From assembly GCA_965153455.1 (NCBI GenBank), contig OZ234500.1, positions 4,464,001-4,528,000 on the forward strand: a stretch of DNA of 64,000 nt, given 5' to 3'. Made by a program: the position numbers and the translations under genes. Below, piece by piece: positions 42,839 to 56,522 of the stretch (positions are counted from its first letter, which is position 1; the number at the start of each line of letters is the position of its first letter). The DNA is from Sphagnum compactum. Lineage: Eukaryota > Bryophyta > Sphagnopsida > Sphagnales. Below the pieces are notes generated by a model. The model was not told the origin of the DNA. It saw only the letters and a program-made list of their open reading frames with translations, and ran no database searches.

Positions 42839-45800
42839 TTCAGGTTGTGGGTGCTTGTACTATATGGCTGCTGAAATTGACTTAACTTTAGCACTGTGGT
42901 TGCTGGAATTGACTATCGTAGTACCTTTACCATTTCGGCAACAAACTGCCGAATATTTAATTAAATTTGAAATCTTAATTTTGGCACTTGATTTTTTAAT
43001 TCTGAAATTTTTGACAGGCAATGGTTATATCACATAATAAACTAGGTCTTTTCATTGTTATGGAACAGTCTAGTGTGTCTAGGCTGTATCACTTTTAAGT
43101 CATTGTCCTAGGAGGTCTGCAATTCAAAACCTAGCAATTGAGATTTTTTTTATTAAAATTTTGACACGAATAATAAATAATTTTTTCAAAATCTCGGCAA
43201 AGCAAAAAATAATTTAATTTATGTTGAAATGGTAAAGATATTATGGTACCTTCCTACTCTTTTTTTTTGTGGGTAAACTAATAAAATATAATACAAATAG
43301 TATTATTCCCTAGGAAATCAAAGTATCCTCACCAACATTGTTTTTTTTTTTTGAGGGAAAATTTGCCTTCTTCTTACCTGAATATTGGGCTGGAAAATGA
43401 CAAAAGGTTTTTTAATTTTAAAAATATAAAAATTTGCAAATATCTCAAAAAAAATGTTTCAATGTTGTCGCCATGTAAACAACGGATGTTTTTATCTCAC
43501 CTCCACATTGCCAAGAGAACATGTCTATTCACATAAGTCGCAACTTATTATAGGGCAAATCATTAGATTTTCATCCTGAAGGCAGTCAATATCAAAACCC
43601 TAACCCCTCTTTCAACGGGTTTTTGCTAAACCCTCCTTCCTCTCAAAACCCATTTTGCTTGCCCAATGTCAAATGATGACTTTGTCCAATGTTGATGTGC
43701 ATTGTGCAATGCTATTGCTTGCAAGCTCCAAGCACTAGGAATTTAGGTGATGGGAAGGACGAGTTTGGCAATAAATCAATGTGCATTCTTGAATCTTTAA
43801 CAACTTTTCAACATGGCACTTGTTCTTTAATAGATTTAAAGTTTTTGTAAACAAGCTTCAAGCTTGTATGAACATTGAGTGTTGTAAGGCAAGGTGGCAT
43901 TGCATGGGAATGATAATTCAACATTCAAGCTTCAATAGCAATGATTTTCAACTAGTAAACTTAGACATTGAACTAAGTATTGATTCCTAAATCTTTAAAT
44001 GCATCGCCTCAAACCTGAGTCCTCATTATTCAACGTTCATATAATCTAATTAAAATTTGCGATTTTGTTTGACTTGCTCACTAGCTCAATGTTTAAGAGT
44101 CAAGGGTCAGTGCTATTGCTCATTGAACAAGGCATTGGGCAATGTTGTTGTTTTTTTTAAATGTAATTTTTAAATTTTTTTGATTTCAACAATTGACATT
44201 CCCAAATTCCAATTGTATGTTTGTTGTGTGTTAATCTATGTAGTGATTGTCACCAACTTGTGCATCAATTGTTGTTGTCGATTGTTGTTGTCAACTTGTG
44301 CATCAATTGTCGTCATCAACTTGTGCATATTGTTGTTCAGTAGCAACCTACAAGTGCCCACTGAACTTACATTCACATTCCTTGAATTACTTTTATGTTT
44401 GGTATGTGCATTCAATGCTCACATTCATGAGTCATGATCCATCGTTAAAACAGTTATATCCCTTGGATTCCTAAAATTTTATTGTGCACTCACATTGTTG
44501 GATCTCAGATTCTCGGTAATTGTTGACGTTAAGTTTTTTTTTTTTTGAATTTTTTTTCAATGATCTTTGTTTAAGATACTTAGGAGTTGAAAATCAAAAG
44601 TCACTTCTCAAATATTAGGGTTCACAATGTTCAAGGGCGAGGAGCTAGGAATTTCAAGATTCATGAGTTTTGTGTGTAGTTTCTATGATGTGCAATGCCA
44701 TTGTTGAATTTCGATTCATTAACATGCACCATCAACTCCAACACTAATGAGTTTATTGAATTGTGACCGGACTCTTAAGACCTCAAAGGCTTATGTTCTT
44801 CACTTACCAAAGTTATGAAGGGTATTAGGTAGGAAGTCCAACTTCTTGTGTGAACCATTGAACGTTAGGGTTGTAGGTACACATTGTAGTGGGCACCAAT
44901 AGCAAATTATAATGAACCTGGTAGGTGCAGATTCTACCCATAATTGTTCTCGACCTTCTTAAAACAATTCAACTTATATTCTCAATAGTACTTACAACAC
45001 AAATAATTTGTTATTTCCATTCATTCAATTATATTTGTAAATTCTATTCACACAATTTTTTTATTACAATTATTGTTCCCTTATTTCCCATATTATGAAT
45101 TATCCTAAATAAACAAACTTTATGATCAAAGTTCCATGATTTTTTTTAAAAACACAACAATTTTAGAGTATGTTTATTATTTTTACATTAATATTATATT
45201 ATGTTCTTTAATCAAAATTGAACGTATCGAACATATGTAATGCAAACTGTAGAAATCATAATTGAAAAACATGAAAATATATGGTTCATAGTCCAACATA
45301 ATTTTAAACTACATATTGTGTTTCTATTCTATCTCCAACAACTCTTTAAGTCCATCTCTATGTGTTAAAACAAACAATCTCCCAATCTTCATCAAATTCT
45401 ACAATTGCATCCTAATTTTTTTCCCTCTAAAAGTGATTTGAAAATCCAACTAATGAAATGTCTTAATCTTGTCCAACTAATCAACCATCTTCATCCTGCC
45501 ATGTTTAGTATATGTCACTCACCTACTACAAAACCATTGATCAATTAATTGTGACTTGAAACCTTTAGGGTTTAATTCAATGGGCACACAATGCAACCAT
45601 TTTTAAATTTGAAATGGCACAAAGTTGTAAACCATGATGACTTACACTACCATATGCATTCAAATTTCTTGTTGCATATCTATAAGGTGAAACTTTTCAG
45701 TAAACCTCTTAAGTTTTCATTTTTGGGCTCATTTTGTTGTTTGGATTTATTATTTTGTTTCAAGCTTTTGCCATGCCTCCAAAATTACAAGTTCCAAATA

Positions 45801-46072
45801 ATTTCAAATTTACATATTTTTGGGTGATCAAGTTCTAGGAAAAGCCTTTGTGCACCTAATGAGTTTGTTTATTTTGATGTACTTGAATTTAGTCACATGG
45901 GTGAGCAAAGAAACCAATTGCAAAACCTTGAATTAACAACAATTTCACCTCAAAATTATAACATAATTCTTGAAATGTTTGTACCTTTTGAAAACCCTAA
46001 TGCTATTGTTGTTGAGGATGTGCATCTTTTTAAATCCCAAAAAATGGAGAAAACTAATATGAATCACAAGTT
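42839..46072. other. AT-rich intergenic region
   Basis: No gene was found. A CAACTTGTGCATCAATTGT unit is repeated three times at about 44247-44335 with TTGTTGTCG spacers. Near 43110-43130 AGGAGGTCTGCAATTCAAAACC-like text resembles a decayed SINE B-box. Confidence 0.5.
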
Positions 46073-46900
46073 TTAAGATGTTTGGGTTGTGAAAGTGCCA
46101 TGGGCAAAACCAATTTTCAATGAAATTGGAATGGTTACTTTTGTGAAATGTCGTGTTTATTCTAAAATTGAAAAGAAGAACAAGGTTTTTGTGACTAAAT
46201 GGGATTCCATTGAGAAGCATGTAGGGAAAAGGAAAGCTCATAATGGTAAGTGGTTTATGGATCCAAAATGTGGGCATGCAAAAAATGAAATTGTTTATGT
46301 TGAATTATCAACAACAATTGTCCTCCAATAACTTGATTTTGGTCAAGTAATGGAAAATAAAAGGAAACTTGTTCAATTTGCTTTTATTTTTAGTCTCTTG
46401 AACAAAGGTAAGCCGATGACAAATTATGAAGATTTCAAGCCTTTGTTTGGATTCTTGAAACTTCAATTTATTCCAAAAAAACATTGGACTAATGGGGTCC
46501 AACAGGGCTTGTTGGGAAATGGTAAAACACATAGACAATGAGGTGAAAAAGGCCATTAAAATTACTATCCAAAATGCCAAGTCTGTATCCTTGACTTGTG
46601 ATGAGGTTACTTCCATGGATACTACAAGTTAGGCAAGTGTGCATGGTTATATTGTCAAAGATTGGTGTTGTGTACACTTGTTGTTGAATGTGCAACACAT
46701 GTTTTCTGGATATGGACATGATAGTCTAACTTTGTTGATCATGATTTTTTTGACAACATAAGGGGGTTTGCAAAAAGAAGACCTTGCTTCAACGATGGTC
46801 TGTTTTGGTGTTGATGGGGTCAATACCTTCCAAGGCTTCAAATTTGGAATTATAATTCAAATCCAATGGCAATATGTTCCATTTTCATTGTTTTATTGTG
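46073..46900 (+). pseudogene. Decayed hAT-like transposase fragment
   Basis: Plus-strand frames, broken by stops and shifts, carry in order a zinc-finger/BED-like stretch (VKCRVYSKIEKK..VFVTKWDSIEKHVGKRKA), then LLNKGKPMTNYEDFKPLFGF, HWTN, and SVSLTCDEVTSMDTTS followed by HGYIVKDW. The CDEVT...S...I..Y.V..W pattern resembles the catalytic-core start of hAT-superfamily proteins related to ZNF862/C17orf113. No terminal inverted repeats or 8-bp target duplication could be assigned. Confidence 0.6.
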
Positions 46901-49900
46901 AAAAAGAAATGAACTGGATAAGTTCATAGTGTGAACACACGAAGATTTTAGTTTTTCATTTTTAGATTTAATTGCTATCAACTTTCTACATAGTGACAAC
47001 AGAAAACATTAAATCACTATTTGTTTCTCTAGTATAGCCATAGCCATAACAACTTGAATAAAACATGTGAGGGAGAATAGGAGGATTTGTTTATGTATGT
47101 GTAATGCAAAGTTTATTTATCAAGAGCTATAGATGGTTGAGGATGGAACAACATTGAATGGGGTTCTAGAAGTTGGACGATGCAAGGCAAGATAAAAGGT
47201 AGATTCAAAAAACAATTGTGGCAGCTAGGTGTTTCTACAAAATTTGTTTTGTGTTTTACCAAGTTTTTTACATTCGTAAGTGGTGACTAAAATTGTTTTT
47301 GTTGCACTAGTGACTACTAAGTGGCAAACATATAATATAGGTACCAATGTTCTTTATGAAGGGTTGATGCCAAGGTGTGATGACATAACGAGGAAGTCCA
47401 AGCTATAGTTAGATGGGCATATAGTGGTGATGCATTTCTACATGAGTGAAAGAAAACTTGATAGATTATCTTCAATCCATATGATGGGCCTAGTGTCTAA
47501 GTGACATTAGAAACTTCAAATGAAGTTTCCTTAAGTTGGACAAAATGGGTGAAAAGAATAATGGGAAGTTTACAAATACACATTTATCTCCTTAGTCTGC
47601 ACAAACACATCAGCCAAATTTTGAGTGGCTCTAGCTGGAACTTGGTGAACATCACTTGCATACAGGTTCAGACATAAGATATAGGGATTTGAGGAGTGGA
47701 GTTTTTCAACTGGAGAGTTGTAGTGTTTTTTTGCATCATTGCATGACTAGGGATGGGATAACAAGTCAAGTGGACTAAATGAACCCTAAGTGGTATGACC
47801 TCAGGCCATACCTCTGTTTATTTAGACATTGACATATCTCTAGATGATATGATTAAAACATCCTCAGGAAGTTTCAATTGTAAGAAAATAAAAGCACAAC
47901 ATTAAGATTATGCCATTTGGGGACTGACACACCATGACATATTATTCTCTCAAATTTGCAGTATGAATAAGACATTAGTATCTTTGTGTATGACATTTTT
48001 ATGATGTGTATAATTGGAATTGTTAGCATTTGTAGTAGTGGTTGATAGTACTTGTGGTGTTCGTTATCTTTATGCAAAAAAAATTCTTCTCCTTTTTTTA
48101 AAAGGTTACATGTACATTGTATGTTTCATCAGATTGATTTGGTGGTACAAACCCTTTCACACTTACCTTAGATATCTCACACTGAAACATTTTTGCAATA
48201 TTTGTATGCTTATTTTAGCTGCAACCCTAAAAAACCAAATTGGCAAAGATCATGGAAATTCATCAACATATCAAAACCAAGTGGATATCCATTATTATTC
48301 TTATCAAGCATGTTGTGTTTGAATATTGCACCTTCCTCAGGAATATGACATTGGATGCACCCACCATAGCCTTTGTCAAGTCTAATTTGTGTCTACTAGT
48401 TAATGTAGAAACATTAGGGTTGAAAGGGTGCAAACGAGATAACACGAGCCACACCCACCCCTTTGGGATTGATTTTTGGATTGTTTTTTTCTTGGAATAT
48501 TCCACAAAAAGTTTTTAAAAAATCTTTTAAAATCATGATAATGTTTTTATAGTACTTTGATAAGGCTTGCATTAAAAATTTGCCAAAAATTTTCATTTAG
48601 ATTAAAAAATTCAAGTTATTAAACTTGATTTTAATTGTTTAAAAACACCGGTTACAATGATTTATTAGTGTTTTTTCATATTTTTACTTCATTTGATTAA
48701 TTTCAAATTTATTCATAAGTTCCCATGATATATTATGAATGTTATCATATAAGTAAATCCTACAATTTCAGCATGAAATTAAATTACATTTTTAATAACA
48801 TGGAACATTAAGCACTTGTTACATTTGTTGTGGTACGTGTTACCATGATTGCACTAGAATGTCATTATGCCACTATTGGAAGGAATCCATTCATTGATCA
48901 AATCTTCCCAATTACATGATATATTTGTGTGTGATTTCATAGTAATAGTGAATTTATTTGAAGGGGATGTATATATTAAATATATTGAAAAAACAAAACA
49001 AAACTTGAGCCCACAACTATATTCTAAACCATTCTCAAATGCCTTGCACTACCTTTGATTTACATTGAGGTGACAGATATAAAACACAACCCCCATCAAG
49101 TTATAATTCCAAAATCTAGGTATTTGTGTGTGGATTCTTTATATATATATGCCCATAAAACCAAAACTTGCATTAAAATATTTCGCAACCAAATTTGAGT
49201 TTCAATTTGGGTTCCCAATTTTCCACAATGAGGATAATTCCAATTCCAATTCAGTTTTTTTCCCCCAAAATCCAGCACCTTTAGTCTAGATACCATCTAA
49301 TACATTGGCAGCTTCCACACTAATTATATGATTTGTATGAATGTTGAAATTCTTAAAATTAAATTTTCCAAAGAAAAAAAATATTATGAAAGAAAATGAA
49401 GAATCCTAAAAAATATTTAGAAATATTTTGCATTTGAATATTGCATCTTCGAAATGAATTAAGTATTCAACAGACATTGAAATTTTTCTAGTGAAGGTAA
49501 TTTCATACATCTGAGAAACATAAAAATGAAAGTACTTAATACAACTATTTTATGATTTGGGCAATGAATTTGAACATAACCCAATAAAATCAAAGTATGA
49601 TTTAAATAATTAATTCATGAATAATTATCAAATCTAAGTAAAAACCAAAGGAAATGAACTTGAATGAAAGTCTTGTATCTTTTGGATTTTGATATTAAAA
49701 TATTGTTGTGGATTGAATCAACATTTTGGTGCTTATAAATAATATTATAGGAATTTCAAATCATTATGCTCCCTAGACCTGAAAAGAATTTCAAAATTGG
49801 GGTTATAATCTTATATTATTAAGTCCCTTGTTTTATTGGTGTGTTCAAGTTAAGGTGTGCCAAATAGAATGTCAAAAACATATTTTTAAGCACATGACAA

Positions 49901-51510
49901 CTAAAGAAGTTCTAAATTATTGATCACCTATCAAATTATTATTAATATTAATTATTTATAGGTGCATAACAATGGATACCTAAATTACATTATTGCATGA
50001 CATAATTTGATATTTAAAGCAAAAGGACACTTGTTGTAATTCTAGTCTATATTATTTCATTGAGTAAAACTATTGATCCAACATTTTCAAATTTTATATT
50101 GAGAATAAAAATAGGAAAAAATCAGCATATGGCCTCAATTCACATGCCCCTCAAATTTTAACTAAATTCCTTTCAAGAGTTGCAAACTTAATGTGGGCTA
50201 ATACACCTTAACTTGAAAAGGTCCAACTATTTTGTCTTAACAAAGCTTCAAAACTTAATTCTTTGAATTATAGCTCATGATCTCAAATCATTGATCAACC
50301 ATTTTCAACTACCTATCACTTGTTCCCTTCATTACACATAATTCCACTCTATAACTTCCATTATTCAAGTTTAAATAATCATTGAATAATAACCTTTTCC
50401 TATTCTAAAAATCCAACTCACACCTTGAATTATTGAATTGATTTTGTCTCCCAATATTCAAAACTTCAACATTAAATCAATGCTCACAACGTTCACAACA
50501 TGATGGAGGCTTGGGATCAAAAGCAAAACAAGTTTGTAGTGAGGAAGTGGAGGGCTAAGTGGGTTGTTAACTTGCAATAAGTTTTTGTAGTAACTTTTGA
50601 GCATAGAGAAATAATTTAGATAAAACAAAAGTAGGAGTCAAAATTGAGAGTGTTATTAAATTCATTAATTTCAACACAATTAAGGACAATGTCATTGATG
50701 TCACTGAATATGTAACGAGGAATAGGATTAAAGGATACAAGAGGCATTAGAGGTGTAGAATGTGGTAGGGAAAAGAAGGTAACTCCAACAATAGTGTGTT
50801 ATGTCAATGTATGGAATTCGTTAAAGGTAGAATTGTGTTGTCACTATTAGTGTAAAATGGGGTTGGACCAATTAGTAGCAAGTAATTTGAAATGGGTTAG
50901 TTCAACAAACAAATAATCCGTTACAAAAAGGACAACTTAGTTCCTAAGCTTTTGAACACAAGGGTGGACATCCTAAAAAACTCTCCAACCATCTTGTCCA
51001 CATGAGATTCTGAGATTTGGCTACCACCTTGTGAGGCAAGAGTTGCACCAATTCACTGGGGTGACGCAAATCCCATCTCTACCTCCGTCAACAACACCCC
51101 AATGTCACACACACACATACCTATTGAAAAAAATCAATTCATGGGAAAGAAAGAGCTCTGTCCACAATGAAATCTTGTGGTGCTCATCACATACATTGAA
51201 TGTAACAAACAACACTAAGAAAAATAGGTATCATAAGGAGTGTTAAAGTTTTAATTGGAATTGAGAAAAAGTTGTTAAAATTATAGATATAACAACAACA
51301 AATAATACCAAAATTGTGGAAAAGCTTGAAATTCATTATCTCCAACAGATAGAACCTTGGTAAAAGTTATGATGAAATGAAACCCACCGAGATGAACCCA
51401 CCAAGGTAATCAAGGCATTGTAGAGAATTCAAACTGGAATGGTAATCACATTCATGACTGACAACTGGAAGAAGATATACAGGTATCATAGTGCTTGCCC
51501 TAAGGATGAT
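46901..51510. other. AT-rich intergenic region
   Basis: I see no gene, no assignable repeat array and no transposon ends. Frames up to about 100 codons exist on both strands but show no family motif. Confidence 0.5.
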
Positions 51511-51800
51511 TTCCATGCAAATTGTAAAGCTGGGTATTGTTGCAAACCCGTTATGCTCCATGGATGATGTCCAAGCAAACTGCAAAGCTAGGTATTGCTG
51601 CAAACCTACCGTTTTCTAACTATTTCCACGCAAATTGCAAAACTGCGTATTGTTGCAAGGTTTCTGTCTACCATGTTCCTGGGATGGATTTCCATGCAAA
51701 GTGCAAATTTGAAACTCTTAGGATGGTCCCAACATGTTTTGGACGAGGATTGTCGTTATTCTAGCTCCAAGTTTGCAAAGCTGGGGTATTGTAATGACCC
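51511..51800 (+). repeat. Degenerate 55-77-bp repeat (TTCCATGCAAATTGCAAAGC type)
   Basis: Five diverged copies of TTTCCATGCAAATTGCAAAG followed by CTGGGTATTGTTGCAA start near 51511, 51569, 51623, 51689 and 51766. In one frame the unit reads like FHANCKAGYCCK, but frame is not kept across units. Confidence 0.75.
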
Positions 51801-51871
51801 ACCGCAACACCATAACTACACTTGTTTGAAACAACAAAGAGCAGTAGAGAGAGGGAGAGAGAAATAAAGAA

Positions 51872-51901
51872 GGGGGGGGGGGACAAATGGGGGGGGGGGG
51901 G
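51872..51901 (+). repeat. Double poly-G tract (G11, G13)
   Basis: Runs of 11 and 13 G are separated by ACAAAT, giving strong G-quadruplex potential. Confidence 0.9.
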
Positions 51902-52309
51902 TGAACTTCTTGTTTGTTGTCTTGGAAAAGTGATGCCAAATTGGGTGAAGCTCCTCCTACTCTTGCAAAAGCTAAAATTGTTGTTACTATTGCTGTAGCA
52001 ACTTTGTTGCTAGATTTCTTTTTCCATGGCCAATTTAGGTGTGAACTCTCTTTCTCTTTTTCCATTATTGTGAAAGATGATGGATTGCTATTGTGTGGAT
52101 TTTGCTTGTTGCCTCCCAAAGAAAACCTTCAAGCACTATTTTGAACGTGATGATCTTCCTCCTCCTCCTCCTCTTTTTGCCCTTCCTTCCTTCTTTAATT
52201 GGAGGTCTTTGAATCCTTCTTGCAAAATGTTTGGAACAAACTTCGCTAACTCTTTTCTCTCCTTTGTATTTTAAGCGCAACAATTTTTATTTTTATTTTT
52301 TTTGACGTG
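51902..52309. other. Segment between poly-G and poly-C tracts
   Basis: About 0.4 kb lying between the G runs and the C20 run. Frames of 60-130 codons are open on both strands, but none has a recognisable motif. No gene is called. Confidence 0.35.
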
Positions 52310-52329
52310 CCCCCCCCCCCCCCCCCCCC
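52310..52329 (+). repeat. Poly-C tract (C20)
   Basis: Twenty consecutive C residues, preceded by a T-rich stretch and TTGACGTG. Confidence 0.9.
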
Positions 52330-53277
52330 AAACATGACAATCTCAAACAACTTTTCTCAAAGAAACCCAAGCTCCTGAACTTTGGAATTTTTAGCATCAT
52401 TAAAGGAAGGGCCATGGCTGTTTGCCAAATGTGTTGGTTTCAGAATTCAAACAATGCGTCTTTTGAAATGTAATTAAGTTTTCAAAATTAGGGCGCACAA
52501 ATATATGAAACTTGAAATCATAGACTTTAGATAAATTTAGAGTTCTTATGTCGAAACCATTTGTAAACTATGCTATTGATCATTTTAAAAAAAATTGTGA
52601 TTTTGTTGAAATAATGATCAGTTGTACGACAATTTAGCCAAACTTGGCTTTGAAAAAAAATTGATTTTTTTTTTTTTCCTATATTGTTTTCCACCTACTA
52701 AACTTAACACAAATATTTGAGGTTTTAAAAAAATTCAAAATTTGGTAACTATAGAACCCTAAAACCACATCTTTTGCCATTTGTAGTTTTTTTGCCAACT
52801 ACCAAAATTTCACTAAAAAAAAGACCCATTGAATCTCCAACTAAAATTTGTTTTGTCGAATGTCCATTGAATGCATATGTGTTGACTATTTGTTGCCTAT
52901 GGCCAAAAGGAAAGGACTTCACATCCATGTGACATGTTGAGAATTGGGAATAATTTGTCAAAGACTCCAACAAGTAGTTCATCATGTGAGAAAGATGTGA
53001 AATCCCCCTTAATGAGGGTTATCCTAGCATCCCTATGGCACCCTACACAATTTTACACACGGTTTGACTAATGTTGTAAAAAGTTTAAATAAATACAATA
53101 AAAAAACTTTCTTGTTACAAATGTCAAGAAGCAAGTTGGTGGTAGGTGCTAATGCCAACATCCTTGATGGACATGGGTTAAATCTCTATGGGGAAAAGTG
53201 TAAAATTCAAAAAGAAAAAGTCTTTAACGAATCGAAGTATTGATGTTGGATGACAAGAATTACATAGTGCGTAAAAC

Positions 53278-53397
53278 CATTCAAGAATCTATAACCAAGA
53301 ATTATGTAGTGCACAAAACCACACAAGAACCTATATAAAACCATTCAAGAATCTATAACCAAGAATTATGTAGTGCACAAAACCATACAAGAACCTA
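53278..53397 (+). repeat. 63-bp tandem duplication
   Basis: Two near-identical units (CCATTCAAGAATCTATAACC then AAGAATTATGTAGTGCACAA) start at 53278 and 53341; a partial third unit precedes them at about 53252. Confidence 0.85.
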
Positions 53398-54699
53398 AAT
53401 TTAAGCTTCCAACATACTAGCTCTGATTAAGGGGGGTAATTTAGCAGTGTTGTGAAGGTATCCAGTTGAACTGGGGGTTCAATCTTGTGGCGCAGACTCA
53501 CAAGTTGCCACTTGTTTTTGAACAAGGTTGAGAACCAAACTATGCACCTTACTTCAAAATCTTTCTTTAAATCCATAATCAAAATCAGAATCATGAAAAA
53601 ACATTCTTGGAAATGAAGGTTAGGTCTTTAAGTAAGAAACTTGATTTAAAAAAAATTTAAGTAGGTTGAACTGTATAATTAATTTTGATTAGTTGTTAAA
53701 CTCTATACTTAGATAGACCCATGTTTTAGTTTGTTGGAAAACTTTGTATCCCATACATCTCTAACATTGGGGAGTGTGTAGTGTGTACATGGAATTACTT
53801 GATTTTGGACTGGGCTCGAAAGCTCTTAAATTTGTTTTGTATTCAAATGACCTAACCATATTACACCAAGTTTTCATCAATACTCATGATTTTGTTCGAA
53901 CTTGCAGGGCAGAGGCCATTGCAAAACCCATTGCTCCAAACAATAAGGGCCTCTTTACTCTAGGGATGAAAAACATTTAAAGCCCGTAACCTTCATCCAA
54001 AGGGAATGGCACCAAAGTCTGTAAGGTTTTAGATGCAAGTTTTTTATTTCTTGAATTTAGATTATTAAAAACTCTCCAAACTCATTGGAGAGTCATTGTG
54101 AGAAAAACCCCAAACCCTAATCACTTTGAGGAGAAGAAAGCCACACAAAGCAATAGAAAATTTAAGCATCACACAAAACTAGCACAGTGCCCAAAATGTT
54201 GGCATCTAGGGTAATCATTTCATTAAATTTTGACATTTTTAGTAAATAAAATTTAGAATTTTCAACATTAAAAAATAATATTTACCATCCAACCTGAAAA
54301 GATATGGCGATATGTATATGACAATCTAAAATCGCTTATTGGTACATATTGCTTTGGGCTTTGTCCTTGAGGTTTACATTAGGATAGTTTGAGGGCACAA
54401 CCCAAGCAAATGACGGCGGATGAAAAACCCATGTGAAATCTTCCGTGGCTAAAATAGATGATATTGGTTGGGATTGTAATGGAATAATTCAGGCTTATAT
54501 CAAAGGGCTTGAAAGAGTGGGCCTGATGTAATTACGGGCAGCCTGTGGCACTTAAAAATAAAGAGCCTATCATTTGTAATACTTTATAATTTTTAAACAA
54601 ATCTTTTGAAAGATGAAGTTGGAACGAACTTTTTGTTCCCCAATCTTTTAATTTTATCTTATTTAATTTAAATAAATAAATAAATAAATTGGTAGGTTG

Positions 54700-54915
54700 A
54701 TTGGTAGGAAAATAGGTAACTACTGGGTAAATAGATGGTTTATACATAGGTAATGGCTGTTTTTACTACCTACCTACTAACAACCTGCTTGTGGGTCCTT
54801 TGTAGGTAGGTAATAAGAAAAAAGCAACTGAGCTAACCTAACCACCATGGTTGGCTAGGCAGCTGGAACCCAACAGAAACTGTTTTCTGACCACTTATCA
54901 TCCATCCTACATCAC
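54700..54915 (+). repeat. Dispersed repeat, copy 2
   Basis: Same family and orientation as 27560-27760; see that entry for shared blocks. This copy has only two GTAG units. Confidence 0.75.
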
Positions 54916-55128
54916 TAAACCCTAAACTGTCCTCAATCACCTTAGGTGGGTCAAAGAGGTGGTCCTGATGGAAAAAATTGGTAGACACTATTTCTTTATT
55001 TCTTGGCCCTGAAGGATTCCGTGTCATTTTTTCATCCATTCACATTTCCTTGGTTTCTTAGGCTGCACATCCACTACTCTTGAGCTAACTTGAAAAATTT
55101 CAAACTTTTCATCCTCCAATCCAATACC

Positions 55129-55384
55129 TAACCTTACCCTAAGGTCAGTTAAATAATCCTCAAAATAGTGAAATGAAAATTTGTGAAAAATATGAAGTTA
55201 ACATGTTGAAAATCATCATAATTATCATAGGTTACACTCTGAATAATTTCACTACTCATATCACAATATGATATAGTAGATGATGGAAAAAAAATTAAAG
55301 TTCAAATTTTAAAATTAATTCATTTTTTAAAAAATAAAAAATTATTCGTTTTATCAATGTGGAAACTGACCCTAGGCTACGGTA
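55129..55384. mobile_element. MITE with TA ends, copy 2 (256 bp, inverted)
   Basis: This is the reverse complement of the element at 40224-40486, including both termini (TAACCTTACCCTAAGGTCAG on the left, CTGACCCTAGGCTACGGTA on the right) and internal blocks such as CCTCAAAATAGTGAAATGAA. Confidence 0.8.
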
Positions 55385-55659
55385 TTCAATACTCCAAAAG
55401 CCTTCAAACTTTAGTGAAAGAAGCCCGCCTTTGCCTATACACATCACAAACAATAACCTGAAGTTTTTGGTCATCATCATCACCATTGTTTTTAAAACCT
55501 TTATTTCTTTTTCTCCCAAATTTTTGATGCGGGCTGAAATGGTGATCATAAGTAATGAAATTTGGGTAATGAGATTTACCCAAATTTGGCTGTAAATGTT
55601 AAAAGACACTTGGCCATCCTTCTATATTTTTTGGCTTCCTGCTTGCTATTCGAACTTTT

Positions 55660-55873
55660 GGTGCATTCACACTTGATGTTAAGTCAGTGTTAAAATGAAA
55701 ATCTAGGTGGCATCCTAGGTGGCACACGATGTTAAATAGGTGATAGCTTAATAATATTAAGTGAATGTTAGCTTAACATAAAATTTCATGGTAAGTAGCA
55801 TTAAATCCTAAATGACTAGCATGATGTTAGGGGACTCAACATTGGAGTCACTAACATCAAGTGTGAACGCACC
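55660..55873. mobile_element. MITE with 22-bp TIRs and TTT flanks (214 bp)
   Basis: The left end GGTGCATTCACACTTGATGT is matched by the right end ACATCAAGTGTGAACGCACC with one mismatch; the match extends two bases further inward. TTT flanks both sides (55657-55659, 55874-55876), compatible with a 3-bp target duplication as in PIF/Harbinger elements, though a T run makes this uncertain. No coding capacity. Confidence 0.78.
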
Positions 55874-56522
55874 TTTGGTATAAAAATCCTGTGATTTTTG
55901 TTTAATCTTTTATGGGAATCTGATTATGGTTTTTAACTCCAATGAAAAAACCATAATTCCAGTGACAATGTTTCATTGGATCTGGTTTATGTAGGATGGG
56001 TATTTTAGTGATCGTCACTATGACAATTCTAGAGTTATTTCGGATTATAATTCGTCATAGATAAAAAAAATTTGCAATTTGTTTTGTTGTTGTTTATTTT
56101 GCACTCTTTCAATGTTTTTGTTTGTTTGTATCTTGTTTCTTACACCTTTACAATGTTTTCTTTTCTTTTTGTCTATTTGTATTTTGTTATGAACTTATCT
56201 GATGAACCAGATTTTTGTTGACATTTTGCTTACCAAATCAAAAATGAAAAAAAATATTAAATAAAACAAAATGACATATAGTGAAATTTATAAAAGTTCA
56301 TCTTTCGAAAAGACAAAATTGATTACAAAAAAATTATTATGTGCACAAAATATAATTTAATCATTGTCACTGGTAGTGCGAAGCGGCGTGAAACCCAAAT
56401 AAGATTATAGTTCGACATGCACAATCATCATAATAAGTCCTTATGGCTTCACCCGATTGGCTTTGTGTTGCTTTCAGACTGGCCCATCCAACCGTGAGAC
56501 TGAAAGGTTACTACACACCTAA

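Larger units (their letters stand above)
52330..55128. other. AT-rich intergenic region with repeats
   Basis: No gene was found. It holds a 63-bp tandem duplication (53278-53397) and copy 2 of a dispersed repeat (54700-54915). Telobox-like CCAAACCCTAA and CTAAACCCTAAAC occur at about 54108 and 54916. Confidence 0.5.
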
